Source: Achromobacter spanius
GTDB lineage: Bacteria > Pseudomonadota > Gammaproteobacteria > Burkholderiales > Burkholderiaceae_B
Direction: 5' to 3'
Assembly: GCF_029637605.1 (NCBI RefSeq)
Contig: NZ_CP121261.1
Coordinates: 2,046,001 to 2,110,000, forward strand
DNA: 64,000 nt
Shown: positions 1 through 8,327 of the stretch, piece by piece
Layout: each line of letters opens with the position of its first letter
Numbering within the stretch: the stretch's first letter is position 1
The notes under the pieces: model-generated
Told to the model about the DNA's origin: nothing
Seen by the model: the letters and a program-made list of their open reading frames with translations, nothing else
The model's database searches: none
Made by a program: the position numbers and the translations under genes

Positions 1-388
1 ACGTCGCCATGGCGATCTGGGGCAGACCGGCTTCATGGTAGACACGCGACGCGGGGATGGTGGTGCCCGAATTGAAGTGGCCCAGAATGCCCACGACTTC
101 CTGGTCAACCAATTGCTGCGCCACCTGCACGCCCACGCGCGGATCGGCCTGGTCATCGCGCGACACCAGCACGAACTTGGCCGGTTCGCCGTCGACCTTG
201 ATGCCCTTCTTATTGGCTTCTTCCAAAGCCAGGTTCAGCCCGTTCTGCATGTCTTCACCGTAGTGCGATTGCGGGCCGGTCAACGGGGCGGCAAAGCCGA
301 GTTTGATGTCGGCGGCCGACGCGGCGGCCGTCATGCCCACAGCGGCGATGCTGGCGGCGAGTAGCTTCAAAGTCGTGCGGAACTTCAT
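1..388 (-). CDS. Branched-chain amino acid ABC transporter substrate-binding protein, partial
   Basis: This is the N-terminal part of a periplasmic binding protein; the C-terminal part lies off the left edge. The protein opens with a Sec signal peptide (basic MKFRTTLK, hydrophobic stretch, cleavage near ASA-AD). It then reads IKLGFAAPLTGPQSHYGED, the typical first strand of LivK/LivJ-type type I periplasmic binding proteins, followed by a GHFNSGTTIPAS loop that contacts ligand in this family. The ATG at 388 is preceded by a strong GGAGG Shine-Dalgarno 7 bases upstream. The family delivers leucine, isoleucine, valine or related amides to a LivHMGF permease. No permease gene is visible here, so the substrate is inferred only from family membership. 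Confidence 0.9.
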   Translation of the reverse strand, partial: MKFRTTLKLLAASIAAVGMTAAASAADIKLGFAAPLTGPQSHYGEDMQNGLNLALEEANKKGIKVDGEPAKFVLVSRDDQADPRVGVQVAQQLVDQEVVGILGHFNSGTTIPASRVYHEAGLPQIAMAT

Positions 389-533
389 GGGGAATCCTCC
401 GGGGTCTCGGATGGCCGTGTACTGATAGCGGTACTTAAGGCCTTGTTATACCTGAGCTTTTAGCCAGGCTTTTGGTTTTTCTACTACCGCGGGTCCGGCG
501 GTGGCCGGGTCCCGCGCATGCATGTTCTGCAAG

Positions 534-562
534 GTCTGGATGCCGGGTTGCGACATCCAGAC
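534..562. repeat. 9-bp perfect inverted repeat upstream of the binding-protein gene
   Basis: GTCTGGATG (534-542) and CATCCAGAC (554-562) are perfect inverted copies separated by 11 bases. They lie about 150 bases upstream of the binding-protein start, in the stretch between that gene and putA. This could be an operator or an RNA hairpin. Nothing else in the 274-base gap looks coding. Confidence 0.45.
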
Positions 563-628
563 TTGAGGTGCGACCGGATTTTCGTTCCAGTGCAACCTTG
601 CCCGATATTGGAGATAACCCTCGGTCAT

Positions 629-654
629 CGAGGGTGACTTCGTGGTCACCCTCG
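629..654 (-). terminator. Stem-loop just downstream of putA
   Basis: CGAGGGTGAC (629-638) pairs perfectly with GTCACCCTCG (645-654) around a six-base TTCGTG loop. On the minus strand it begins 8 bases after the putA stop codon. There is no clear T-run after it, so it may be a 3'-end stabilising hairpin or a Rho-assisted stop rather than a classic intrinsic terminator. Confidence 0.5.
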
Positions 655-662
655 CCGTTCGG

Positions 663-3600
663 TCAACCGATAGTCATGAGGCTGGCGTTGCCGCCGGCGG
701 CGGCCGTATTGACGCTGATGGATCGTTCGGTCAGCAGGCGCTCGGGCACATAGGAGGCGCCCGCGGCCAAGGCGTCGGACGTCAGCCCATGCACCGACAG
801 GATGGCCCCCGGACGCTGCGCGATACGCTGGTTTAGCGCCTGCAGCGCGTCGCCATCACCTTCGAACAGCACGGCCTGGTAGTCAGCCTGGTCGACCTCG
901 TCATCGGCAAGAATGCCCGCCTGGCCTTGCTGCTCGGCGTCCAGCGTGGCCAACAGCGCCTGCGCGGCTGGCGTATCCGCGAACCAGGCATGGTTGCCGG
1001 TCAAGCGTGCCACCGACCACTGCGCCCGCGCACCCGCTTCGGTAGCCGCCACGCAATACACGGCGCCGCGCGGTTCGACCATATAGGTGTTGGTTTCGCC
1101 CGTGGGGCCGGGCAGCGCAATGCGTTGCGGCAGCGGCGCGGCGGCATCCAGCGCGGGCGGCAGACCAGCCGGACGCGTACCCAGCAAGCGGTACATGTAC
1201 AACGGACCGCCCGCTTTAGGGCCCGTGCCCGACAGGCATTCGCCGCCAAACGGCTGCACGCCCACTACCGCGCCCACGATGTTGCGATTGACGTAGACGT
1301 TGCCGGCATGCACTTGCCCGGTCACGTGTGCAATGGTTTCGTCGATGCGGGTATGCACGCCAAAGGTCAGGCCGTAGCCCGTACCGTTGATGGCATCCAG
1401 CAGGCCGTCCAGCTCGTCGCGCTTGTAGCGCACCACGTGCAGCACGGGACCGAACACTTCGCGCGTCAGTTCGCTGATGTGATCGATTTCGATGATGGTG
1501 GGCGCCACGAAGGTGCCGTGGCGGCATTCGCCGTTCAGTTCAACCTGATCGACGCGGTGGCCCGCCGTGCGCAGGGTTTCGATGTGGCGCTGGATGCCGT
1601 TGCGGGCTTCCGTGTCGATGACGGGGCCCACGTCCACCGAGAGGCGGTCCGGGTTGCCCACGGTCAGCTCGCGCATGGCGCCGCGCAGCATCGTCAGCAC
1701 GTGATCGGCGTTGTCTTCCTGCACGCACAGCACGCGCAGCGCCGAACAGCGCTGGCCGGCCGAATCGAAGGCCGAGCTCAACACGTCGAACACCACTTGT
1801 TCGGACAGCGCGGACGAATCCACCACCATCGCGTTCTGGCCGCCCGTTTCGGCGATCAGCGGAATGGTGTGGCCGTCGTCATCCAGGCGATCGGCCAGCG
1901 TGCGCGCGATGATGCGCGCCACGTCGGTGGAGCCGGTGAACATCACGCCGCGCACGGCGGGGCTGGCCACCAACTGGGCGCCAACGGTTTCGCCACGGCC
2001 GGGCAGCAATTGCACGGCGCCAGCAGGCACGCCGGCCGCGCGCAGCACCGCCACGGCTTGCGCCGCGATCAACGGCGTTTGTTCAGCAGGCTTGGCCACC
2101 ACGGTGTTGCCGGCAGCCAGCGCGGCCGCGACCTGGCCGGTGAAGATGGCCAGCGGGAAGTTCCAGGGGCTGATGCACAACACGGTGCCCAAGGGGCGAT
2201 GCGTGTCGTTGCTGAATTCCTGTTCGGCCTGGTCTGCGTAGTAGCGCAGGAAGTCCACGGCTTCGCGCACTTCGGCAATGGCGTTGGGCAGCGACTTGCC
2301 GGCTTCGCGCACGATCAGGCCCAACAGGGTCTGCATCTGCTCTTCCAGCAACTGCGCCGCGCGGCGCAGGCATTGCGCCCGTTCCGCCACGGGCGTCGAC
2401 TGCCAGATGGGTGCGGTATTGGCGGCGGCGCGCAAGGCGATGTCAGCTTCTTCCGACTGCGCCTCAATCACGTGGCCCACCACATCGCGCAGGTTGGCGG
2501 GGTTGCGCACTTCAATGGCGCGCGCCGCGTCCCAGGCTTGCTCGCCCTCGCCCAGCATCGGGCCGGCGCGCCACGGCGTGCCGGCGCTGGCCAACAGCGC
2601 CGCCGACAACGAGCCCAAGCGATGTTCGTTGGTCAGGTCCAACCCGGCCGAGTTGGCGCGGGCGCCCTGCTGCAGATTGCCGTACAGCTCGCGCGGCAGC
2701 GCAATCTTTTCGTGCGGCGCGCCCAGCGGCACAATCCGCGACGCGGCTTCCACCGGGTCGGCCACCAGCGATTCAACCGGAATGGTGTCGTCGCCGATCA
2801 GGTTCACGAATGAGGTGTTGGCGCCGTTTTCCAGCAGGCGGCGCACCAGGTACGCCAGCAGCGTTTCGTGCGTGCCGACCGGCGCGTAGATGCGGCACGG
2901 ACGGTTCAGCTTGCCCTGGGCCAGCGGGCCGACCACTTCGTCGTACAAGGGTTCGCCCATGCCGTGCAGGCACTGGAATTCATATTGGCCGGGGTAGTAG
3001 TTCTGACCCGCCAATTGATAGATGGCGGCCAGCGTATAGGCGTTGTGGGTGGCAAACTGGGGGTACACGGCCTCGGGCGCGTTCAGCAGCTTGCGCGCGC
3101 AAGCCAGGTAGGCCACATCGGTGTACAGCTTGCGGGTGTAGACGGGATAGCCTTCCAGGCCATCGACCTGGGCACGCTTGATCTCGGTGTCCCAGTACGC
3201 GCCCTTGACCAGGCGCACCATCACGCGGTGGCGGCTGCGGCGGGCCAGGTCGATGACGTAGTCGATGACGAACGGCGCGCGCTTCTGATAAGCCTGGATG
3301 ACAAAGCCGATGCCGTTCCAGCCTTCCAGTTCCGGCGCAAAGCAAAGCGCTTCCAGCAGGTCCAGCGAGATTTCCAGACGGTCGGCTTCTTCGGCGTCGA
3401 TGTTCAAGCCGATGTCGTAGCTGCGTGCCAGCGCCGTCAGCGCCTTCACGCGCGGCAGCAGTTCGGCAATGACCCGTTCGCGCTGACTGCGCGAATAGCG
3501 CGGATGCAGCGCCGACAGCTTGATCGAAATCCCCGGGCCTTCGTAGATGCCACGGCCGGCCGCGGCCTTGCCGATGGCGTGAATGGCCTGCTCATACGAG

Positions 3601-4484
3601 GCGTAATAGCGATCGGCGTCTTCGGCCGTGGTGGCGGCCTCGCCCAGCATGTCGTAGGAATAGCGGAAGCCGCGTGCTTCCATCTTGCGGTTGTTGGCCA
3701 GCGCCTCGGAGATGGTCTGGCCGGACACGAATTGTTCGCCCATCATGCGCATGGCCATGTTCACGCCCTTGCGCACCAGGGGCTCGCCGCCCTTGCCGAT
3801 CAGGCGCGTCAGCGCCTTGGACAAGGACTGTTCGCTGCTGACGGCAACCAGCTTGCCCGTGATCATCAGGCCCCACGTGGCAGCGTTGACGAACAGCGAT
3901 TGCGAACCGCCCATGTGCGACTTCCAGTCGCCGCGGGCGACCTTGTCGCGGATCAGCGCGTCGCGGGTGGCGCGGTCGGGAATGCGCAGCAGCGCTTCGG
4001 CCAGGCACATCAGCGCCACGCCTTCCTGGCTGGACAACGAGAATTCCTGGATCAGCCCTTCCACGCCGCCACCGCTGCGCTTGCCGCGCAACTTCTTGAC
4101 GAGATCCGCCGCCATGGCGTGCACCTTTTCAAGATTGGGCACGCGGGCCTGGCCCAGCAACAGCGGCACGCATTCCGGTTCGGGGCGACGATAAGCGGCG
4201 GTAATCGCCGCACGCAGCACGGACTGCGGCTGCACGTCCTGGCCAAACTCATAGAACGGCGGGGTGGGCGCGGCGGGCGCGTCGCCCGACTCGTCGTCGG
4301 CGCCGGCGTCCATGCCCAGATGCGACATCTCGGCGGGCAAGTGGCCCCGCTCGATTTTGTCCAGATAAGAAAGAATGGCCTGCTTATGCAGCCAGTGAGG
4401 CGTGCAGTTGAGCTTGTTCGCGGCGGCCTTGAGGCGGTCGCGCAGTGCGTCATCAACTTTGACGCCGAGGGTCGTGCTGGCCAT
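663..4484 (-). CDS. putA: Bifunctional proline dehydrogenase / L-glutamate-gamma-semialdehyde dehydrogenase PutA
   Basis: PutA oxidises proline to P5C with FAD and then to glutamate with NAD. The 1273-residue product is close to the E. coli length of 1320. Visible domains are an N-terminal ribbon-helix-helix segment (MASTTLGVKVDDALRDRL), the proline dehydrogenase barrel (RLVKGAYWD, and NGANTSFVN at its end), an aldehyde dehydrogenase domain (CISPWNFPLAIFTGQVAAAL, ETGGQNAMVV, catalytic Cys in SAGQRCSALR) and the C-terminal extension of long PutAs. I chose the ATG at 4484, which begins the conserved RHH sequence behind an AGGAAG Shine-Dalgarno; an upstream start would add 9 unlike residues. The RHH domain makes this a trifunctional PutA able to repress its own gene, and a matching GTTGCA operator lies upstream at 4565-4576. 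The upstream neighbour pqiC runs in the same direction 144 bases away. Confidence 0.97.
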   Translation of the reverse strand: MASTTLGVKVDDALRDRLKAAANKLNCTPHWLHKQAILSYLDKIERGHLPAEMSHLGMDAGADDESGDAPAAPTPPFYEFGQDVQPQSVLRAAITAAYRRPEPECVPLLLGQARVPNLEKVHAMAADLVKKLRGKRSGGGVEGLIQEFSLSSQEGVALMCLAEALLRIPDRATRDALIRDKVARGDWKSHMGGSQSLFVNAATWGLMITGKLVAVSSEQSLSKALTRLIGKGGEPLVRKGVNMAMRMMGEQFVSGQTISEALANNRKMEARGFRYSYDMLGEAATTAEDADRYYASYEQAIHAIGKAAAGRGIYEGPGISIKLSALHPRYSRSQRERVIAELLPRVKALTALARSYDIGLNIDAEEADRLEISLDLLEALCFAPELEGWNGIGFVIQAYQKRAPFVIDYVIDLARRSRHRVMVRLVKGAYWDTEIKRAQVDGLEGYPVYTRKLYTDVAYLACARKLLNAPEAVYPQFATHNAYTLAAIYQLAGQNYYPGQYEFQCLHGMGEPLYDEVVGPLAQGKLNRPCRIYAPVGTHETLLAYLVRRLLENGANTSFVNLIGDDTIPVESLVADPVEAASRIVPLGAPHEKIALPRELYGNLQQGARANSAGLDLTNEHRLGSLSAALLASAGTPWRAGPMLGEGEQAWDAARAIEVRNPANLRDVVGHVIEAQSEEADIALRAAANTAPIWQSTPVAERAQCLRRAAQLLEEQMQTLLGLIVREAGKSLPNAIAEVREAVDFLRYYADQAEQEFSNDTHRPLGTVLCISPWNFPLAIFTGQVAAALAAGNTVVAKPAEQTPLIAAQAVAVLRAAGVPAGAVQLLPGRGETVGAQLVASPAVRGVMFTGSTDVARIIARTLADRLDDDGHTIPLIAETGGQNAMVVDSSALSEQVVFDVLSSAFDSAGQRCSALRVLCVQEDNADHVLTMLRGAMRELTVGNPDRLSVDVGPVIDTEARNGIQRHIETLRTAGHRVDQVELNGECRHGTFVAPTIIEIDHISELTREVFGPVLHVVRYKRDELDGLLDAINGTGYGLTFGVHTRIDETIAHVTGQVHAGNVYVNRNIVGAVVGVQPFGGECLSGTGPKAGGPLYMYRLLGTRPAGLPPALDAAAPLPQRIALPGPTGETNTYMVEPRGAVYCVAATEAGARAQWSVARLTGNHAWFADTPAAQALLATLDAEQQGQAGILADDEVDQADYQAVLFEGDGDALQALNQRIAQRPGAILSVHGLTSDALAAGASYVPERLLTERSISVNTAAAGGNASLMTIG

Positions 4485-4518
4485 AAGAGATTGCTTCCTG
4501 TCGCATGGCAAAGGTGTT

Positions 4519-4541
4519 ACTGGGTCCGAACGAAACCCAGT
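4519..4541 (-). repeat. Inverted repeat in the putA leader
   Basis: ACTGGGT (4519-4525) and ACCCAGT (4535-4541) are perfect inverted copies with a 9-base spacer, about 35 bases upstream of the putA start. They may form a leader hairpin or a protein site. The function is unknown. Confidence 0.4.
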
Positions 4542-4564
4542 ATGGGTAGGACCGTATGCTAGAC

Positions 4565-4576
4565 AGGTTGCAACCT
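4565..4576 (-). promoter_or_regulatory. Candidate PutA operator (palindromic GTTGCA site)
   Basis: AGGTTGCAACCT is a perfect 12-bp palindrome 81 bases upstream of putA and contains GTTGCA on both strands. GTTGCA is the established recognition core of the E. coli PutA ribbon-helix-helix domain. The site therefore fits proline-responsive autorepression. That it is used here is inference. Confidence 0.6.
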
Positions 4577-4588
4577 TGTTTGTATTAA

Positions 4589-4607
4589 GGTTAACCCTAG
4601 GTTAACC
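4589..4607. repeat. Paired GGTTAACC palindromes upstream of putA
   Basis: Two copies of the self-complementary octamer GGTTAACC (4589-4596 and 4600-4607) are separated by CTA. They lie 13 bases from the putative PutA operator. They could bind a dimeric regulator or mark the promoter; the regulator cannot be named from sequence. Confidence 0.4.
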
Positions 4608-4628
4608 GCTTGAGTTCATGCAGGTTTG

Positions 4629-5276
4629 TCATTCCTTGAGCGGTGAGCAGCCCAACATCTGCACGGAAGCAGACCCTGTGGGCACTTGCCCACGTATGGC
4701 GGACGCCATCACACCCGCCAAGCCCGCCACCGCCCGCTGCTGCGCGGCGATCAGCGCGGGGATACCGGTTTCGGACACGGTTTCCGTCACCACGCTGCGG
4801 CACAGAAGCCCGGTGCCCTTGGCGTTGACGGGTCGCACGCGCCAGGTTGCGTCCAACTGCGCCATGCTGCCCGACACCATCTCAAAGCGCTGCACGTCCG
4901 TCTGCACCCGCCACACCGGCGCTGCCGGCCCTGGCTTGACCATCTGCACGTCCAGGGCGCCCAGTTCGCGCTTGAGCCCATCCGACAAGGCGCCGCGCAA
5001 TTCGTCACCCAATGGCGAGCTCCAGCGTTCGGAATACAGGGCCGATACACTGCCGTCACCGGTACGCACCATCAACTGCGGCTGGTCGGCCTGTGTGGAC
5101 AGGCTGACGGCTTGCACCTCGATCAGAAAATCGGCGGATCCGGCAGGCGCGGCCGATGACGGGGCGGTCGGCCCTTGCAGGGTGTAGTAGTGCACGGGCG
5201 GCGACGAACCGCAGCCCGCCAAGGCGGCGCCTAACGCCAGCAGGGACAAGACGGGACGCATCGAATAGAGAGTCAT
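4629..5276 (-). CDS. pqiC: PqiC-type outer-membrane lipoprotein of the Pqi lipid-transport system
   Basis: This 215-residue lipoprotein has a signal peptide ending in the lipobox LAGC, with Cys22 as the predicted lipidation site. The mature part matches the PqiC/ABC-transport-auxiliary fold, including the VHYYTLQGP start typical of the family. PqiC anchors the periplasm-spanning PqiB needle at the outer membrane and helps move lipids between membranes. It is the last of three co-directional genes pqiA-pqiB-pqiC, with only 6 bases between the pqiB stop and this start. I chose the ATG at 5276 because AGGAA lies a proper distance upstream; a second in-frame ATG five codons in is the alternative. 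Confidence 0.9.
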   Translation of the reverse strand: MTLYSMRPVLSLLALGAALAGCGSSPPVHYYTLQGPTAPSSAAPAGSADFLIEVQAVSLSTQADQPQLMVRTGDGSVSALYSERWSSPLGDELRGALSDGLKRELGALDVQMVKPGPAAPVWRVQTDVQRFEMVSGSMAQLDATWRVRPVNAKGTGLLCRSVVTETVSETGIPALIAAQQRAVAGLAGVMASAIRGQVPTGSASVQMLGCSPLKE

Positions 5277-5282
5277 GGTTGT

Positions 5283-6947
5283 TTAGTTCCTGACAGGGCC
5301 TGCGCCGGGAATCGGGTCATCGCCACGGCCGCGCAACAAGGCTTCGGGGTTGGCTTGCAGGAAGTCGGCCAGCGCGCGCAACGAACGGGCCGCGCGGCTC
5401 AGTTCCTGCATCGCCTTTTCGGTATTGACCGGCAGCGATGCGTCCGACGCCAGCATCGCGTTGATATTCGCCATCGACTGACGGGCCTGCTTCAGCATGC
5501 TTTGGGCCTCTGGCGCCACCTGCTTGTCGAGCCGGTTCATCAGCTTGGACGTGCTGGCCAGCGTGGTGCGCAGGTCTTCGCCGATCTTGTCGAACGGAAT
5601 CTTCTCGATCTTGGCGACGATATTGCTGACCTGCTGCTGCAACTGATCCAGGTTGCCCGGCACCGTCGGAATCACCGCCGGGTCGGTGGCCTTGAACCCC
5701 ACCGGCTTGGCATTCGGGAAGTTGTCCAACACCACATACAACTGGCCGGTCAGCAGGTTGGACGTGCGCAATTGGGCGCGCAGGCCGTACTTGATCATCA
5801 CGCCCAGCAGCCGCGTGCCCGCCTCGTCTCCCTCTTTGAGTGCGCGCTCGCGCACCTCTTCATAGACGCGGCCCAGGCGTTCCGGATAAAGCGTGGCGTC
5901 CACCACCGAGAAGAAGCGCTTGGTGGCCGGATCGAAGTCCAGCGTGATCTGCGTGACGTTGCCCAGCGTAATGCCGTTGAAATCGATGGGCGCGCCCACA
6001 GCCAGGCCACGGATGGACTGGTCATAGCGCATACGGATCGGGAACGCTTCACCGTCCGGATTGGCCTTGGCGGCGGCTTCGGTCGGGTACAGGTCAAAGT
6101 TGGCATCGGCCTCGGCCGGGGTGCTGCCGTCGCGCGCGCTTTGCACGGATTCAAACGCCACCCCGCCCACCGCCATGGACACCAGTGACTGCGTGCGCAC
6201 CTTCAGGCCGTCGGCATTGACGCTGAAGTCCACGCCGCTGGCATTCCAGAAGCGTGTGCCGTTGGTGACGAACTTGTCGTTGGGCGAATCCACGAACACT
6301 TCAACATTCACGGCCGTGCCGGTCTTGTCGAGTTCATAGCCGATGACGCGCCCCACGTTGATGCGGCGGAAGTAGACGGGCGAACCGATGTCCAGCGACC
6401 CCAGGTCCGACGCCTTCAGCATGAAGCGCTTGCCCGCGCGGTCGTGCGTGACCGCGGGCGGAATCTCCAGGCCTTCGAAGTCCAGCTTGGTGGCCTTGGC
6501 GGACCCGTTCTTGCCCTCGGCCGCATCCACGCCAATGTAGGCGCCCGACAACAAGGTGCCCAGCCCCGATACGCCGCTGACGTCCAGGCGCGGCCGCACC
6601 ACCCAGAAATTGGTGCCCTCGCGGGCCAGATCGGACACTTCCTTGGCAAGCTCGGCTCGCACCACGACCTTGCTGCGGTCGCTGTTGAAGCCGATGGACT
6701 TCACCGTGCCGATGTTCACGTCCTTGTAGCGCAGTTGCGTCTTGCCCACCTCCAGCCCTTCGGCCGTATTGAACGAGATGGAGATATCCGGGCCAGCCTG
6801 CATCCAGGTCCGGATGACGAGCGACATGCCCATCAGCGCGGCCACGATGGGCACCAGCCAGATCCATGAAATCCGGCTCTTCTGCTTGCGCGAGATGGTC
6901 GGTGACTTGTACTTCTCTTCACCGGCATCGGGTGCTTGGTCGGACAT
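5283..6947 (-). CDS. pqiB: PqiB, three-MCE-domain intermembrane lipid transport protein
   Basis: The 554-residue protein has a short cytoplasmic N-terminus, one membrane helix (ISWIWLVPIVAALMGMSLVI, about 26-45) and three consecutive MCE domains. The first starts near ISISFNTAEGLEVG, the second near FMLKASDLGSLDIGSPVYF and the third near IRMRYDQSIRGLAVGAPI. The last 120 residues are rich in coiled-coil heptads, which in E. coli PqiB form the long needle. The family transports lipids across the periplasm and supports envelope integrity; in E. coli the operon is SoxRS-inducible. The gene follows pqiA after 42 bases and has an AAGGAAA Shine-Dalgarno. Confidence 0.93.
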   Translation of the reverse strand: MSDQAPDAGEEKYKSPTISRKQKSRISWIWLVPIVAALMGMSLVIRTWMQAGPDISISFNTAEGLEVGKTQLRYKDVNIGTVKSIGFNSDRSKVVVRAELAKEVSDLAREGTNFWVVRPRLDVSGVSGLGTLLSGAYIGVDAAEGKNGSAKATKLDFEGLEIPPAVTHDRAGKRFMLKASDLGSLDIGSPVYFRRINVGRVIGYELDKTGTAVNVEVFVDSPNDKFVTNGTRFWNASGVDFSVNADGLKVRTQSLVSMAVGGVAFESVQSARDGSTPAEADANFDLYPTEAAAKANPDGEAFPIRMRYDQSIRGLAVGAPIDFNGITLGNVTQITLDFDPATKRFFSVVDATLYPERLGRVYEEVRERALKEGDEAGTRLLGVMIKYGLRAQLRTSNLLTGQLYVVLDNFPNAKPVGFKATDPAVIPTVPGNLDQLQQQVSNIVAKIEKIPFDKIGEDLRTTLASTSKLMNRLDKQVAPEAQSMLKQARQSMANINAMLASDASLPVNTEKAMQELSRAARSLRALADFLQANPEALLRGRGDDPIPGAGPVRN

Positions 6948-6989
6948 CTACTTTCCTTTTTTCTTCTTCCGCGGGACCCGCTATTGTTG

Positions 6990-8327
6990 CTAACCCACTT
7001 CCCTGCTGGTCTGGGCCGGCGCCTGCTGCGCCGCATGGGCCGGGTGAGCCCGGCCTTCTATCTCGGGTGCGTCGATTTCGCTCTCGCCTTCCAGATCCCA
7101 GCTACGGCGCAAATCGAAGCTCATGGCCGCCAGCATGGTCAAGATCACCACCACGCCGAAGGCCGCCGCCCCGGCACCCGCGCTGATCTCCATCAGGCCT
7201 TGGAAATCAGCCAGCGCCGCCAGCAATATAACGACAAAAACATCCAGCATCGACCATTGGCCAATGAACTCGACCATCTGATACAAGCGGGTACGCGGCC
7301 GCAGGTTGGTGGTGCTGCGCCATTGCTCGGTCAGCAACAGCAAGATCAATGCCATCAGCTTGGTCAGGGGCACGGCCACGCTGGCGATGAACACAATCAA
7401 CGCAATGTCCCATGAGCCCATCTGCCACAGTTCGACCACGCCGCCCAGAATGGTGTGGGCGCTGTCGCCCAAGACGGAACTGACCTGCATGACGGGCAGC
7501 ACATTGGCCGGGATGTAGAACACGACCGCCGCGAGCAGCAGCGCCCAGGTGCGCGCCACGTGGTCGGGCTTGCGGTAATGCACCACGGCATGACAACGCA
7601 CGCAGTGGTGTTCTTCTTCGGGATCGGCGTCGCACGGCAAGGCCTGCACCTGGCCGCACACATGGCAGCCGGCCAACACGCTATTGGGACTGCTTTCCGG
7701 AATATGCACGGGCGCCACGCCCGCGGTTTCGGCGTAGCGCCACAGCACATGCGGCGACAGGCGCCCCAATATGGTCAGGAAGATGGTCAGCAAGCCAAAG
7801 GCGCCCAGCCCGATACCGGGTTGCACCGCCGCCATGCCGGCCAGCTTCACCACCGCCACCAGCACGCCCAACAGGAACACGGGCACCATGCACCAGGGTC
7901 GCAACACACCCAGCAAACGCATGGTGCCACGGAAGCCCACGGGTTCGCGGCCTTGGGACAGCGGGCCCAGCACCCATAGCAGCACGGTCAATTGCAGCAG
8001 CGGCAGCGCAAAACCAGCCAGCCCCGTCATGACGGCGACCACCCAGTGGCCTTGGCGCCACGTAATGGAAATGGCGTCCAGCAAGGACGCCTCTTGCACC
8101 ATGCCCTGCACGGACATGGAAGCGACCGGGTAGGCGTTGGCCACCCCGAAGACGATCAGAGCTGTGATGGCAAGCGCCAGCCAATTGGACAAAGTAAGCC
8201 CGCTGTAGCGCCACAGTGTGGCCCCGCAGCGGGCGCAATTGGCGGTCTCGCCAGGTTCAAGCTGATGTCGGCGATAAACGCTTGCGCAATGTTCGCACTC
8301 AATCAGCGGCTGGCTGTCCGCGGTCAT
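6990..8327 (-). CDS. pqiA: PqiA, inner-membrane partner of PqiB with two zinc-ribbon modules
   Basis: The protein is 445 residues long. It has two similar halves, each with a CxxC...CxxC zinc ribbon (CEHC...CARC near the N-terminus; CHVC...CVRC near residues 215-245) followed by four hydrophobic segments. This is the diagnostic PqiA/YebS layout. PqiA is thought to supply or accept lipids for the PqiB needle at the inner membrane. The ATG overlaps the clpA stop as TAATG, so translation of pqiA is probably coupled to clpA. A basic, acidic-mixed C-terminal tail of about 50 residues follows the last helix. Confidence 0.92.
   Translation of the reverse strand: MTADSQPLIECEHCASVYRRHQLEPGETANCARCGATLWRYSGLTLSNWLALAITALIVFGVANAYPVASMSVQGMVQEASLLDAISITWRQGHWVVAVMTGLAGFALPLLQLTVLLWVLGPLSQGREPVGFRGTMRLLGVLRPWCMVPVFLLGVLVAVVKLAGMAAVQPGIGLGAFGLLTIFLTILGRLSPHVLWRYAETAGVAPVHIPESSPNSVLAGCHVCGQVQALPCDADPEEEHHCVRCHAVVHYRKPDHVARTWALLLAAVVFYIPANVLPVMQVSSVLGDSAHTILGGVVELWQMGSWDIALIVFIASVAVPLTKLMALILLLLTEQWRSTTNLRPRTRLYQMVEFIGQWSMLDVFVVILLAALADFQGLMEISAGAGAAAFGVVVILTMLAAMSFDLRRSWDLEGESEIDAPEIEGRAHPAHAAQQAPAQTSREVG

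Noticed and set aside
927..4562. Long plus-strand frames opposite putA (927-2813 and 2868-4562)
   Set aside because: Shadow frames of GC-rich PutA codons, with no ribosome site or recognisable protein features.
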